Assembly: GCA_019671005.1 (NCBI GenBank)
Contig: CM033715.1
Coordinates: 1,612,001 to 1,676,000, forward strand
DNA from: Hibiscus mutabilis
Taxonomy: Eukaryota > Streptophyta > Magnoliopsida > Malvales > Malvaceae
Reading direction: 5' to 3'
DNA: 64,000 nt
The notes under the pieces are model-generated. The model searched no databases, was not told the DNA's origin, and saw only the letters and a program-made list of their open reading frames with translations. The translations under genes and the position numbers were made by a program. Shown here piece by piece: positions 48,359-60,739 of this stretch (its first letter is position 1; the number at the start of each line of letters is the position of its first letter).

Positions 48359-49117
48359 TTTATATTAATATGTTAATGATTTAGTTCGGAATTCCTTAGC
48401 TTGAAAGTATTTAATGTTAAAAATCACATTAAAAACATTTCCTTTAGGTACACGTCAAAGCAAGGCAATATGAGAATGTTTAAAAAATTATCCTAGAAAA
48501 TATATATCAAATTTTAGAAAGATTTTAATTGTCTTTTTATCGTGTTATTTAAATTATTTCTTCAAAAGAAAATTTTTAATGTACAAATAACGTAAACTTT
48601 TATTTACATAAATTTATTAAAAATAAAGTTTAAGAATTTAGACTGAGGTTCAAAATTTTCCTGAGAAAGAAATTTTGAAGAAATTTTAATCTTCTATGTC
48701 AAAATTATTAAAGGGAGCTAAAATTTAGCGATTATAATAAAAAATTAACTTTTGGTGATCAAAATATAAACGATCCAAAATATTTATGTAATTTATTTTA
48801 AGAAAACAACGAGAATAATTTTTTAAAATAGTCTTAAAATGATTTAAGTTTAGTGATAGAGTTCCTTGAGTTTAAGTATGTCTTTCCCATTGAATCTCGA
48901 GTTTAAGTACTTAATAAACTCTTGTGATTTTTAAATTTAATATTTTGGCCCATCCTAAAGTTTGGTGTTGACTCTGTCCCTATATAAGATAGTATATGTT
49001 CATATTTTATAAAACTTTTAATAACGTATACACACATTGCAAACAAAGGTATTCAAACTCAAATCTTTTAAAATAAATATTTTTTTCGCTTACCATACTC
49101 GTAAAGTTCATGAAAAC

Positions 49118-49475
49118 AATCTAGGGTGAGATAAGTTTAGGGTGCGGCTAAAAAATGACAAGTTTTAAAAAATTGTCCAATAACTTAAAATGTTAGACTT
49201 CTTTATAACATATTAGGTTAATTTTTTGTGTGTTTTTGAACAAGTGTGGATAATTATTTTGTAAGTACCGATACTTAGTTGTTTTTATAATATTTTAAGT
49301 TTTTAGACAAGTATTAATACTTATTTTGTAAGTATCGATACTTGTTAAAAAATACAAAAAACCAACATAAAATATTATTAAAAATTTTAATATTTTAAGT
49401 TTTTAAATAAATATCAAAATTTATCGTCTTTTAACTGTATTCTAAACTTGTTATACGTTAGATTCATTCATGATG
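49118..49475. mobile_element. Foldback MITE, TTTAGGGTG family
   Basis: Left end CTAGGGTGAGATAAGTTTAG and right end CTAAACTTGTTATACGTTAG are inverted repeats. Inner arms TTATTTTGTAAGTACCGATA / TTATTTTGTAAGTATCGATA match the copy at 30.5 kb. Confidence 0.65.
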
Positions 49476-50170
49476 ATATATAGTTTTTAAAATATATATT
49501 GGAACCATTGTCTTGAAATTTCAGCCACATAAAAAAAAGAATTAGAATGCGTGAAAAGCGTCAATGTGCAGTGGTGGGTCAGAACTCAGAAGCAACTTCC
49601 AAGGCAAACGGTAAACGGCAAGAAAACAGCTGTTGTTGTTCTTGGAAACTCAGTTCTTTTTTGGTTGTGTTGGAAAGTTGGAAGAAAGATTCCCGCAGCA
49701 ACGTGACACGCACTATTTACTTTCCTACCCCCAGGCCTCATCCCTTCCTTTATTTTCTAATTTATTACCATTTCACATTATTAAAGTAAAGGGATTAAAA
49801 CATAGTATAGTATAAGTGGGTTTTAACAACATAAATTTTTTGCATGTGAATGGACATAAATAATATCTTCACTCGATAAAATAGATAACTAATAAAAATT
49901 TAAATTTTTAGGATTAACAAATCCCCCCTAAATCCTTGTTGATGATGTCTATTTTTGTTGTTTATCGTTATTAGTGTTACCCAACAAGTAATCTCAATAG
50001 AAACGAGGATAATATTCATTTTTGTCTATTAAACACATTCATGAACTGATATTTAAGGATTCAAATGTAAAATTTCAAGCCTTTTGAAGTTGAAGGAGTT
50101 ATTCTGTTTCCTGTTTCATTCTAAATCATACATAAAACCACTGAAATTATTGGCATTTACTGCCTGTATC
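49476..50170. other. Intergenic stretch, unresolved GC-richer patch
   Basis: 49540-49750 is less AT-rich and has open frames, but no domain is recognised. It may be a gene relic. The rest is AT-rich 3' flank of the NUB1-like gene. Confidence 0.35.
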
Positions 50171-50173
50171 AGT

Positions 50174-53100
50174 CTATTCACAGATATCTACTACTAACTG
50201 CTTATTCCTCAGAATTATTTTCTCATCCCGAATTGAGCTACCTGTTGAGGCCAAGAGAGTCAAATACTCCTGTATTGCTTCACCTTCTTTTGTGACTTCA
50301 ATGTCGTAGTCTGATAAAGCATCAGCACTCCCTATGTCTCTTGCAAGTTCATCTTCCATCTCCACATCCCGTTCTTCATCTGCCACAGTTGACGGACCTT
50401 CAGCAGGGTCATTGGTACTCCCACTATCCGGGTTCACATTGTTAGGCTCTGAAGCAGGATTCTCGATGCTGTTTGCATCAACAGTGGGGAGTGGTGGCGG
50501 AGATTCTGACAGCAGTCGACTCATTGTTTGCTCCATAGTTTCATTAACCCAAATGGCAGCAACCACTGAACCTAGGAAAAATATCAGAATGTTACTAGAA
50601 AAAATCCTTGTCAAGTTTATGGGGAGTAAACAAGTAACGGCTTCAGCAAAAAGATTTTTTCAAATATGAATCCTCCTGTGCACAAGAAAGTTTTCACCGT
50701 TTCTTTTTATCACAACTACATACATCATAACAGAGTTCGGCTATATATCTCACATATTTTATATTTGTTCACTCACTTCCACAACAAACAAACACACAAT
50801 ACACCTCAAGTTACTAGAATATCTACCATGCCAACAATGCAATCCACGTCATAACAAGAAAAACAACTATGACAATGCCAGTATAGCAGTTTAGAACTAT
50901 TTCCTCATTACCTCTAGATCTGTCAAATCCCATGGACACAAGCTCTTCAATTCTAGCATTTGCTTCTCGTTCCTTTCTTTTCCTTTTCCTTGATTCAATA
51001 TCAAGCTGCAGACAAACATAGTGAATGAAAGCCACGTAGCCAATAAAATTGAAAATTTAGAAAACTTCATGCAAAAAAGCAGTTAACCTGGATGGCAGAA
51101 TTAGTTTCAGGATTGGTCAGATCATCTAATGCCTTCTCAAAATCATTCTCATTCCTTCGAAGGGCTTCAGCAGCAAGTTTCTTCTCAAATCTGCCAAATA
51201 AAAAATGTCTTAGCCTTTTCAATAAAAAAAAAAAAAAAGAAAAAAGGTTAAGCTTTTTGTGGATGATACAATGGAAGCATCACTAAAGCCTAAATGAATA
51301 AACTGTCATCATCTCCTACTTTCATTACTATGAAGCAACTTGAACTTTCAAAGCTCACAAGCATACACCAAAAAGACAAACAAGAATACAGGAGTACAAT
51401 GCTCACCCAATAGCCACTAATTCTTTCAATTTCTCAAGATTCACAGCCTTCTTCAATGGTGTTACTCCATATTGCTTTAGCACCCTGAAAATTGTTACAT
51501 TATTTATTTGTACATAAAAGAAAGTGACAATTAAAACAGAACTTAAGCATATTATACCCACTTGATTTCCTTTCTATGCCTGATATCATCCTCCCACTTC
51601 TGTGCTTTCTTTGCTTTTTCCTCGAAAAGAAAATCAACAGCTCTCACAATATCTTGATTGTTCAATCGTAATGCCCTCCTTGCATCACGTTCCTTAAAGC
51701 CCATGCTCATAACATGAGATAAGGCTTCGTCAGGCACTTGTAACTGATATCAACACAAAAAATAAGGCTTAATGTTGGAGAAGGATGCAGATAGACTATG
51801 GTTAAGAAAATAAGTGCAAAAAACAAAAGAAATGGCAAGCAAATTACAAATCCAGTCTTATAATTCTTGGTTCTCAAGATACGACAATAAGCACTCCCTT
51901 TTATCTAATCATTGAAGCCAAACCTAAACCTGTGCTCAAAGGATAGCTGCAGGTATTCTGATAAGGTATATATAGGTTATTGAGATGAGAGGCACTGTGG
52001 TGCCCCCTGGACCAACCCGATCAACTCAGAAAAAAGGGAAAGTGACAATGTTCTCCCCTTACTTTACAATAAAACCATCAAAGAAAGATGAACTGGAACA
52101 ATATATCTGGAAAGAGCTAGCTGCTTTGGACAATAATTAAAGTAAACTGTACCTGTGAGAATTTTGCTTGTGCAGATGTCAGTGCCATTTTAGATTTATC
52201 AAACTGACCATTATGATATGCCACCACCCCTTCCAACAACTCCAACCTCATATGTCTACAAAGATAGCATGCAAAAGAGATTAGCTAAACATTGCAACCA
52301 ACAGCATTCTCATTCAAGACCAGAAACATAGAAATTGAGCCACTGAATCAATTTTCTGAAAGTACTCACAAAGCAAGCTCTGGCTGGGAACCAGCTTGAA
52401 GGAGTCTAACACGGGAAAAATCCTTCCCATGACAACGTTCAAGTCCTTCTCTGGCTTTTTCAAGCCGTATTCCTGCTACTGGAAAGCCAACTGATGTCTC
52501 GAAGCAAGAAATAGCACCACACCATGTCTATTTGCAGTATTGGTACATTGTCAATGAACTGCAAGCAAAGACATACAACCAAAGTGTGGAGGATATTGAG
52601 TCAAATCCAAAGAACAAGCATGCAATCAATCAATAACAGCTAAAGCAACTTTTATTTATATCTATAAACAAAAAACTGAACCACAGCATGGACCAAGTTA
52701 TTCAGAAAAAATGTGTTACCTCAAGGACCTTGGGATCACAAAGTGAGAAAGCCTCCTACAAGAAAGAATAAGGTACTTATATTAATTAATTAACAAACTC
52801 ATAAAAAACATTTTAATGTATAACCTTATTACCAGCTTTGCTAACAAGCTAATATCATATCTATGTTAAAATTGATTATATCCATGTACATGTATTTGTA
52901 TTCTACACTTATTCCCCAAATCCAATTAACATTGGTGACAAGGAAGTTCATAGACTACTATTCTAAGAATCCAGATGCAAACAAGAAAAAAAAACAAGAA
53001 ATATAGTGTTGAAGCAAATGGGAGGAGGGTGTTAGCAACTAACCTCCCCCATGGTAAGCACTTCTAGTGCATCTTTATACAGTTGTCTCCTAAGTAGATT

Positions 53101-54002
53101 CTTTGCATTTTCATGAAGCATCAGACCCATCATCACTGCCCTGTTCAAAAGACCATTCATATCTTACTTTAGTTTAAAAAATGGGGTCAACAACTGTCTT
53201 AATACCCTAGGAGAAAATGCCATACCGCTGATCAGTCTCGGTTCCTAATTGTACTTTTTGCCCTCCCTGGTTTTCAAGTTCAATATTGAAGTCTTCAACT
53301 GGTAACGAACCATCTACATGTCTCTTGGAAAGTGCAGTGGCAGCTGCCCTGCCAATACAGATAACTATGGATTAGTAATCGGGTAGTTTGCAAAACAATA
53401 TGCAATGGAACTTTCGGAAAGAACTATTTACCCAGCCCACCAAATCCTGAAAAGATGATAGTTTCATAATGCAGGAAAACCGTAAAATTGCCTTAAGATC
53501 ATAATTTTCCTCATTATAAGAATAAATATGGTAACTTTGATTAAACCCATGATTTCAATAAAACCAGAAACCCAATCAACCATCAAAAGAGCACCCAGCT
53601 TCTATAAAAAATATAAATAACATTAATTAACCTTTTAAAAGCAAACAAAGAGCGAGAGAGAAAAGGAACGAGTTGAGTCAGTTGAGCAAAGACTCACTTG
53701 ACTCGAGCAAGTCTACGAGAGCGCTCTTCCTCGGCCATCAACTCTTGTTTCAAGGACTTGCCTTCATCGACGGAGACACGGCTGGCCAGAATCTTAGCAT
53801 TGTCTCTGATACCCAATTGGCTTAACTTTTGGGAGCCATCGCCGTCTTTCAAAACTTTACCGGCGGAGATGAGGTTGATAGAGTCGGGACGTGGGGCGTT
53901 TGATCGCTTGGCGACCTCTTCCCTCAACATCGCCACCGTCCAATTCTCCAATTCTAAGTCTATAACCCCAACCCATGTCCCTCCGATTCTCAATTTCGCC
54001 AT
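50174..54002 (-). CDS. NUB1: NUB1-like ubiquitin-like/UBA domain protein, with one frameshift
   Basis: Homologue of NEDD8 ultimate buster 1, which carries NEDD8/ubiquitin conjugates to the proteasome. Exons: 54002-53698, 53348-53226, 53140-53044, 52755-52720, 52558-52370, 52255-52153, 51743-51562, 51484-51407, 51190-51088, 51005-50912, 50565-50174. Start MAKLRIGGTWVGV is chosen over an upstream in-frame start at 54089. The N-terminal ubiquitin-like domain is followed by a helical region with IDMVWCYFLL, then three UBA domains each with a G-F loop: VMSMGF (~288-326), LVAIGF (~365-402) and LVSMGF (~423-455). RKRKRK (411-416) is a possible nuclear signal. Exon 5 is one base too long: an extra T in GGCTTTCC near 52484-52486 separates RDISWL from PVAGIRLEKA. 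Without it the protein is 566 aa, normal for the family. Confidence 0.9.
52483..52488 (-). other. One-base insertion in NUB1-like exon 5 (TTT run)
   Basis: MVWCYFLLRDISWL is in one frame and the conserved PVAGIRLEKAREGLERCHG continues one base later. TGGCTTTCCAGT has one T too many. Confidence 0.75.
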
Positions 54003-54139
54003 CCCCAGAAAAAGAATTAGATTGTTAGAAACGATGAAGACTTCTCCAGTGGGTGGTGCGCCCCCAAATATATATATAGGTTTGATCAAGAATTGTTTAG
54101 GGTAACTTCGGGAGCAAGTACATGTTATTTCCCTCTCTT

Positions 54140-54690
54140 AATTACTATTAGGTTAAAAAAATTATTAGCCAATCTGACATGTAGAATATTTATTTTATTT
54201 TAAAAAATAAAAATTTTTACCTAAAATTTTTAATTATTCAAGAAATCTCAAAAATTTTCTAATTTTACAAAATAATCTTTAAATTCCTAAAATATTCAAA
54301 ACCCAAACCCCAATTCTCCACTATCGATCATCACCCTGAACCCACCACTCCGATCGTCAAACCTAGTCGGTCATTTCTCTCAACATGGCGTCACCGAAAA
54401 CAACAAACGTCGTGCTAGGTGAACGTCGATTTCGCGTTCAATGTTCGGCTGACGTCATGTTGGAGAAATGACCGGCTAGATTCGACGATCGAAGGGGTGG
54501 ACACAGGAGCAGTGATCGGTAGTGGCCATTGGGGGTTGGGATATTTCAGGGATTTAGGGATTATTTTGTGAATTTTGAGAAATTTTAGGGTTTTCTGAAA
54601 AAAATAAAAATTTTAGTTTTTTTTCTTTCAAAAAATTAAAAAATTTAAAATTATTGTCATGTGTCAAGCATTGACTAGATAATAGATTTT
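54140..54690. mobile_element. Large foldback element with GC-rich core
   Basis: GGTCATTTCTC-CAACATG(G/A)CGTCA occurs in both orientations (54370-54393 and 54450-54472), and AT-rich outer arms (CTAAAATTTTTAATT... / ...AATTTTAGTTTTTTTTC) also mirror each other. The GC-rich core (54300-54540) stands out from its surroundings but has no long open frame of recognisable protein. Probably a non-autonomous foldback/MULE-like element. Confidence 0.6.
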
Positions 54691-54824
54691 TTTAAATAGT
54701 CTTTAAAATAATGTACCTAAAATTGTAACGGCATAAATATTATACACCTATTTTTATCAAAAAGTAGTTTAGGCAGTTAAAGTTAACAAAGATATAGTTT
54801 AGACACTTATTTGTATATTAAACT

Positions 54825-55825
54825 TTATTATTATTAGGATAAATTACACTTACAATCATTAAATTATTTGTAAGATTACATTTTTGTCACTCGAATTTTA
54901 AAAGTTATATCTTTATCACTTGATTAATCGTTTTATATCATTTCAATCAAAACGTCATTAAATAATTAACATTATAAAATATATAACCTTAATTTTTATA
55001 TATTGTATTAATTTGATCTATATTTTTAAAAGATGACCCTCAAAATTTTCATATTTTTCAATTTGATTCTAATTTGAAGAAAAATAACCCATAACGTATT
55101 TCTCTCTCCTTTGATTTGTATCTTTTATTTATTTTTTAAGTCCATAAAAACTCCAAGACAATTTCTAAATTAATTTTAGTTTGATTTATAATTATAAAAA
55201 TTGACATTTAATATTTTCATATTTTTTTAACTTGATAAAAGAAAGGAAAATCAAATACTTGGATCTACCATTTAATTTTACTTTGATTTATAATTATAAA
55301 ATTGACATTTAATAGTTTGGTTAAGTTATTCAACAATAAAACAGGATATTGCTCTCTGTTTTCTCAATAGTAATTATTGTTTGTTTTTAGTCCAAATCAT
55401 TAAATTTTAATAAAACTTTCATATTTTTCATTATTTACCTTCTCTACGACTTATAACAAAATTTAATGATTAATATTTTTCTATTTCTTATAATCATAAC
55501 GAATGTGTTATCTGCTTCTCAAAATTATAAATTTAAAAATAAATTACGAATTTTCTTATGTTTTTTAAAAAAATTCTGAATTTTCTCTTTTTTTTGAATT
55601 ATTTCTACTAATCTAAAATTTTAGTTATAATTGATGGACCCAATTAAATTTTACCCATTAATTTAATATTCCAACATTCATCTCATCCTCTTAACAACAA
55701 TTAACGATAATTAATGAAATGATGTTCATTTTGTAATAAAATAAAAATATTAATGTTTAATTTATAATTTTTAAAAATTTAACGATCAACCAAATTATTT
55801 TATGATTTTTAGTAACTATTTATGT
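54825..55825. mobile_element. Possible foldback element of about 1 kb
   Basis: The left end (GGATAAATTACACTTACAATC, GTCACTCGAATTTT) resembles MITE ends seen elsewhere. The right end (GATTTTTAGTAACTATTTATG then TACTTTACC) is a weak mirror. No coding capacity. Confidence 0.35.
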
Positions 55826-55839
55826 ACTTTACCTAATAT

Positions 55840-56345
55840 TTATATAAGAAGATATCTCATGCACTGGCCTATTCCTATAATTTTCTTTAATTTTTATTTT
55901 AAAAAATTATAAAAACTCTAAAATCTTTAATTTCTCAAAAAATTCTAAATCCTTAACCTCAACTCACTAAATTTCTCTCCTCCTGTCGTTAATTTAACCA
56001 CCACCACCCGCCCACACTTTCTTTCGTAGAAACCCCACAATTAATAACCACAATCTTACATCATTGGAAATCGGCGAATGAGAGAAAAAACGAACCCAGT
56101 CGAACATCAAAAATTTTCAATCGAGCAATAAACAATGGCCGGACAACCGGTGAACGATGTCGCCAAGTGAGGAGATTTCATTGCGACGGCGGTAGTGCGC
56201 TGATCTACTATGATTTGGAGAATTTTAGAGTGTCTTGTGGATTTATGATTTTTTTTAGAAATTAAAAAATTTTAGGGTTTTTGAATCAAGATTTTTAGAA
56301 ATAAAAATAAAAATCATATGTTAAGTAATGATTGGATGTCGGATT
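55840..56345. mobile_element. Foldback-like element related in layout to 54140-54690
   Basis: AT-rich arms (CTCTAAAATCTTTAATTTCTC... and ...TTAAAAAATTTTAGGGTTTT) flank a GC-richer core (55980-56210) containing CGGACAACCGG and CGACGGCGG words. No protein is recognised. Confidence 0.4.
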
Positions 56346-56976
56346 ATTTTTAACGAGATGACTTAAAATATTAACGAAATAAAATGTTAGACACCTACAA
56401 TAATAACGGCGGAAACATTAAGCATTTATTTATGACAAAAAAACTTTAAATATCTAAAGAAAAATATGTACTTTGCGCACTTTTTTTATTAAACACTTCA
56501 ATAATAATCCAGTGACTTTGAGTGTAATTTATCCTCATTATTAATTTAAAAGTATGATATATACTAATTTACAAATTCTAATCTTAATTCTAAAATTATT
56601 TAAAAATATATAAAAATTAATAACCCTAAATCTCTCCGTCTTAAAATAATCTAAATCATTAGAAATACAACCAAATAACGAATACCCTCTTTTCTTTCAT
56701 CCGAAAACGAAAGAAAAAATGCCAGCTTTTGGCTTATAATCAAAGAAATTTAAAAAACCTAATTTCTCTCAACAAATTTCAAACAATTTTTATTTATTTT
56801 TTTGACAAAATAATATTTAATTGATTGATATTATAACTCGCGATAAAAACATATATGAAGTAAATTTTTTAAAACACATAAATCTGAGAGCCAAAAGAAT
56901 CCATTTATGTAAAACAAAGAAAAATCTCAAAAACTGGAAAAGTTAGATTTTATTTATTCATCAAAATAGTTAGTTG

Positions 56977-57195
56977 GGTGAGTCTAGAGTAAAACAAGTT
57001 TAGGGTGCAGCTAAAAAATTATAAAAAAACTAAGTTTCGAAACTTATTAAAAATTACGAAAAAAACTAGTATAAAATGTTTTTTTAAAATATTACTATTG
57101 AAAAGTATAACATTTTATGTTCTTGAATGAGTCTGAGATAAATTTCGAAACTTATCGTTTTTTAGTATCACCTTATACCTGTCGATTTTTAGACT
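56977..57195. mobile_element. Foldback MITE, TTTAGGGTG family
   Basis: Left GAGTCTAGAGTAAAACAAGTT and right end (AGTATCACCTTATACCTGTC...TAGACTCCCC) are imperfect inverted repeats. AAGTTTCGAAACTT and TTTCGAAACTTATCG mark the inner arms. Confidence 0.65.
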
Positions 57196-57334
57196 CCCCT
57201 TAATTAGTTTATAAGACAATCCATGGATTACATATAAAAAAAATAGTACTAGAAAATATAAAATATAGAAATTTTATTATTCAACATTTATATAGAGAGG
57301 AGATTCATTTACTTACAAGTAAACCATATTATTC

Positions 57335-57515
57335 GAATTTTTATTTTATAACTCAAATTTTATTTGATTTTTTCTTCGAGTTGAGTCAAATTTATGGAAT
57401 TATGAGTCAAGTCAAGACGAGCCAATTATTTTCATATCCAGTCAAGTCAAATAATTCAATTTTTACGAGTCGAATTTTGCTCACCCCTACAATGTAGAAT
57501 GAAAAATACTAGGAT
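57335..57515. repeat. First copy of the ATTCGAATTTTTATTTTATA repeat
   Basis: This 180-bp segment recurs at about 57745-57925 and 58575-58752 inside the 825-bp duplicated units, and in a diverged form at 1420-1575. Shared words are GAGTCAAATTTATGGAATTA, TTTTCATATCCAGTC and TTTTACGAGTCGA. Confidence 0.75.
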
Positions 57516-57524
57516 GATGGTAAT

Positions 57525-59165
57525 AAATGACTAAGATTATTTTCTTATCTTTTTTCCAAGTGATAATCTTTACATTTTTTACCGTTCATCTCATCCATCC
57601 ATTTACCTTCATCCAACGATCCATAAATAGTGTAAAATTTCAAGTTTTACATAGTGTAAGAGGATCCTATCTCATATATATCAAGTAAAATTGAGAGACT
57701 CAACTCAAACTTGAAAACGGATTCACTAATTAATAAAAATTTTGAGTTATTCGAATTTTTATTTTATAACTCAAATTTTATTTAATTTTTTTCGAGTTGA
57801 GTCAAATTTATGGAATTACAAGTCGAGTCAAGACAAGACAAGACAATTATTTTCATATCCAGTCGAATAATTCGATTTTTACGAGTCGAGTTTTGCTCAC
57901 TCTTACAATGTAGAATGAAAAATACTAGAACTTGTAATTCATGTTTGGTTGTACCAACATAAATAAAATTATTAAATGTATTAAAAATTATAAATATAAG
58001 TGTGTATTAAATAAATATGTTTTGTTTTATTTTTTACACAATATTAAAAGTTTGTCATTTGTTTAAGACTCTTTTAAATATTTTGGTGTAATTATATAAG
58101 AGTCCTTATTCTTTACTCTTAGTCTTTTAAAAATATGCACAAAGTACAAACTACGTGAGTTAAATTCAAAATATCTAAAAGAAGCAACGTCGTTATTTAT
58201 CATTAGTAGTATTCAATGGGTTCATTTGTTTTTTCTATCATTAGTCATTGAAGAAATGAGTGGGCAAATGGCGCCATCATCAACCTCTTTGGCTTTCAAA
58301 AACCTTATCCTTTATTTCCAGGCTATATAATTTCAAAGTTGATGGAAATAAATGACTAAGATTATTTTCTTATCTTTTTTCTAAGTAATAATATTTACAT
58401 TTTTTACCGTTCATCTCATCCATCCATTTACCTTCATCCAACGATCCATAAATAGTGTAAAACTTTCAAGTTTTACATAGTGTAAGAGGATCATATCTCA
58501 TATATATCAAGTAAAATCCATCGTTCAACTCAAACTTGAAAGCATGAAGAAACTAATTAATGCAAAAAATTTGAGTTACAATTTTTATTTTATAACTCAA
58601 ATTTTATTTAATTTTTTTCGTTTTGAGTCAAATTTATGGAATTACAAGTCGAGTCAAGACAAACCAATTATTTTCATATCCAGTCGAATAATTCAATTTT
58701 TACGAGTCGAATTTTGCTCACTCTTACAATGTAGAATGAAAAATACTAGAACTTGTAATTCATGTTTGATTGTACCAACATAAATAAAATTATTAAATGT
58801 ATTAAAAATTATAAATATAAATGTGTATTAAATAAATATGTTTTTTTATTTTTTACACAATATTAAAAGTTTGTCATTTGTTTAAGATTTTTTAAATATT
58901 TTAGTGTAATTATATAAGAGTTTCCATTCTTTATTCTGAGTCTTTTAAAAATATGCACACCGTACAAACTACGTTAGTTAAATTCGAAATATCTAAAAGA
59001 AGCAACGTCGTTATTTATCATTAAAAGTATTCAATGGGTTCATTTGTTTTTTTTATCATTAGTCATTGAATAAAGGAGTGGGCAAATGGCGCCATCATCA
59101 ACCTCTTTGGCTTTCAAAAACCTTATCCTTTATTTCCAGGCTATATAATTCCAAAGTTGATGGCA
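57525..59165. repeat. 825-bp direct tandem duplication
   Basis: Unit 1 spans 57525-58349 and unit 2 58350-59165, about 95% alike by eye. Each runs from AAATGACTAAGATTATTTTC through the ATTCGAA-rich segment to CCAGGCTATATAAT(T)TC. The unit ends with a TATA-like CTATATAA preceded by a GC-richer GGCGCCATCATCAACC, so each copy carries a promoter-like end. No coding sequence follows the second copy. Confidence 0.9.
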
Positions 59166-59728
59166 ATGGGGCCTCCGCTTTAGGTGAAGGAAGTTATATC
59201 CAATTTCATAAACTATTTTTTTAATGTATATTCAACTTTTTTTTCCCGATTTAGAGATGTCATATATGGATAAGGATGAACAAAGAAACTGAGAAAATCG
59301 AAAATTGAATTGGATTATAATGTTAGAATGATTTATGATTTATAAATTTAAAATATGAAATTATTTAAACTACATAAAATTATAAATTTTTTATCATTTA
59401 AAATGTAAAAAATATTTATAATTTAAATAGTGAGAATGATCTAAAATATTATACATGAAGTATTGACTATTTTTATTTAGTTGGAAAATATTATTTTTAA
59501 ATGTTTATGAGAAAGATTTTTAAAACTTTACTAAATGATATAGAAACATTAAACAAAGTTTTTTTTTTTAAATGAAGTCCTAAAAATTAGCTTAAAATTA
59601 ATATGAAAAATAAAATCAAACTAAATTATCACGAACAGTATAAAATCTAACCAAACCGAACAAATCTCGCCTCTACTTTAACTTGGAAGTAAAATGTGAA
59701 AGCCTCTTTTAGTTCATTTGGATGGTAA

Positions 59729-59911
59729 AAAGTTGGTCCAAGTGGTAAGCAGTTTGATATCGTTTAAATATGTCTCGAGTTTGAGGCATTGTATATGCAG
59801 AAAATTTCTGTTGGGATACTCACCCACAAAAATCGGGTGTGTGACGAGGGTTGATCTAGATTAGTCAGGGCAAAACCTTGAGAATCGAGAAGACAACAAC
59901 AAAAAAATATA
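59729..59911 (+). repeat. tRNA-derived SINE-like element
   Basis: Head TTGGTCCAAGTGGTAAGCAG contains an A-box-like TGGTCCAAGTGG, followed by a B-box-like CGAGTTTGAGGC, and the element ends in an A-rich tail (AACAACAAAAAAATAT). The same head, diverged, appears at 63971-64000 and at about 47656. Confidence 0.5.
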
Positions 59912-60097
59912 CCATTTAATTGTCAAAATATAAAGATTATTTAAATATATATTTTAAATTACTATCTTTAATCTTGAATAAAAATGACAGAAAATTATTA
60001 AATTATGATGAGTGAAAGTCTATGAATATAGATAGAAATTATAATACGAACATACAAAATGTTAAACTTTTAAGTTAATAAATAATTATTACCAATA

Positions 60098-60200
60098 ATC
60101 ACTTAGTCTAGTGAGATGACACATTATATCTCTTAGGCAAGAACATGGATCAAATCCTGATATTATGAATGAAATAAATTAAGTTAGGAGGGTCGCATCA
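60098..60200 (+). repeat. Second SINE-like fragment
   Basis: CTTAGTCTAGTGAGATGAC resembles an A box and GGATCAAATCC (60147-60157) a B box, at tRNA-like spacing. Confidence 0.4.
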
Positions 60201-60641
60201 TAATAAGCTTATGCAATACCCGATTTGAATTTTAATTATATACCAATACTAAATAAATAAATCTATACAAAAAATTAATTTCAATAATAATTAATTAAAA
60301 ATTAAGATAACTTATCAACTAAATATAATAAGTTTCTTCAACCAAATAATAACAACTCATACAATAAAGAAACATAGTTGGGATATTATTCCTGAGAATA
60401 TTTAAAAATACATAATGTTTGATTAATGTACTATCCCTAAACCCTTGATTAATGTTTGATTAGTTTAATATTATCAGTCCATTCGAATTCTAATTCAATG
60501 TACTCATGCAACTGTGATTTAAGATTGTTATATTAAATTTTTTTAGGTTTAACTACCTGTATTTGTCTATTTGACGCATTATTTAATTAATTCTGATCTA
60601 ATTTTATAAAAGTATAATATAGGAACGTCCCTTTTAACTTG

Positions 60642-60735
60642 AACTTTTTTATTTAAATTTAAAATCTAATATTGTTTAAAGAATTTAAACTTTTTTATTT
60701 AAATTCAAAATCTAATATTGTTTAAAGGACTTAAC
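60642..60735. repeat. 46-bp tandem duplication
   Basis: AACTTTTTTATTTAAATT(T/C)AAAATCTAATATTGTTTAAAG repeats at 60642 and 60688 with one or two differences. Confidence 0.8.
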
Positions 60736-60739
60736 GTGA

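Noticed and set aside
53698..54105. 135-aa plus-strand open frame
   Set aside because: Exact antisense of the first exon of the NUB1-like gene.
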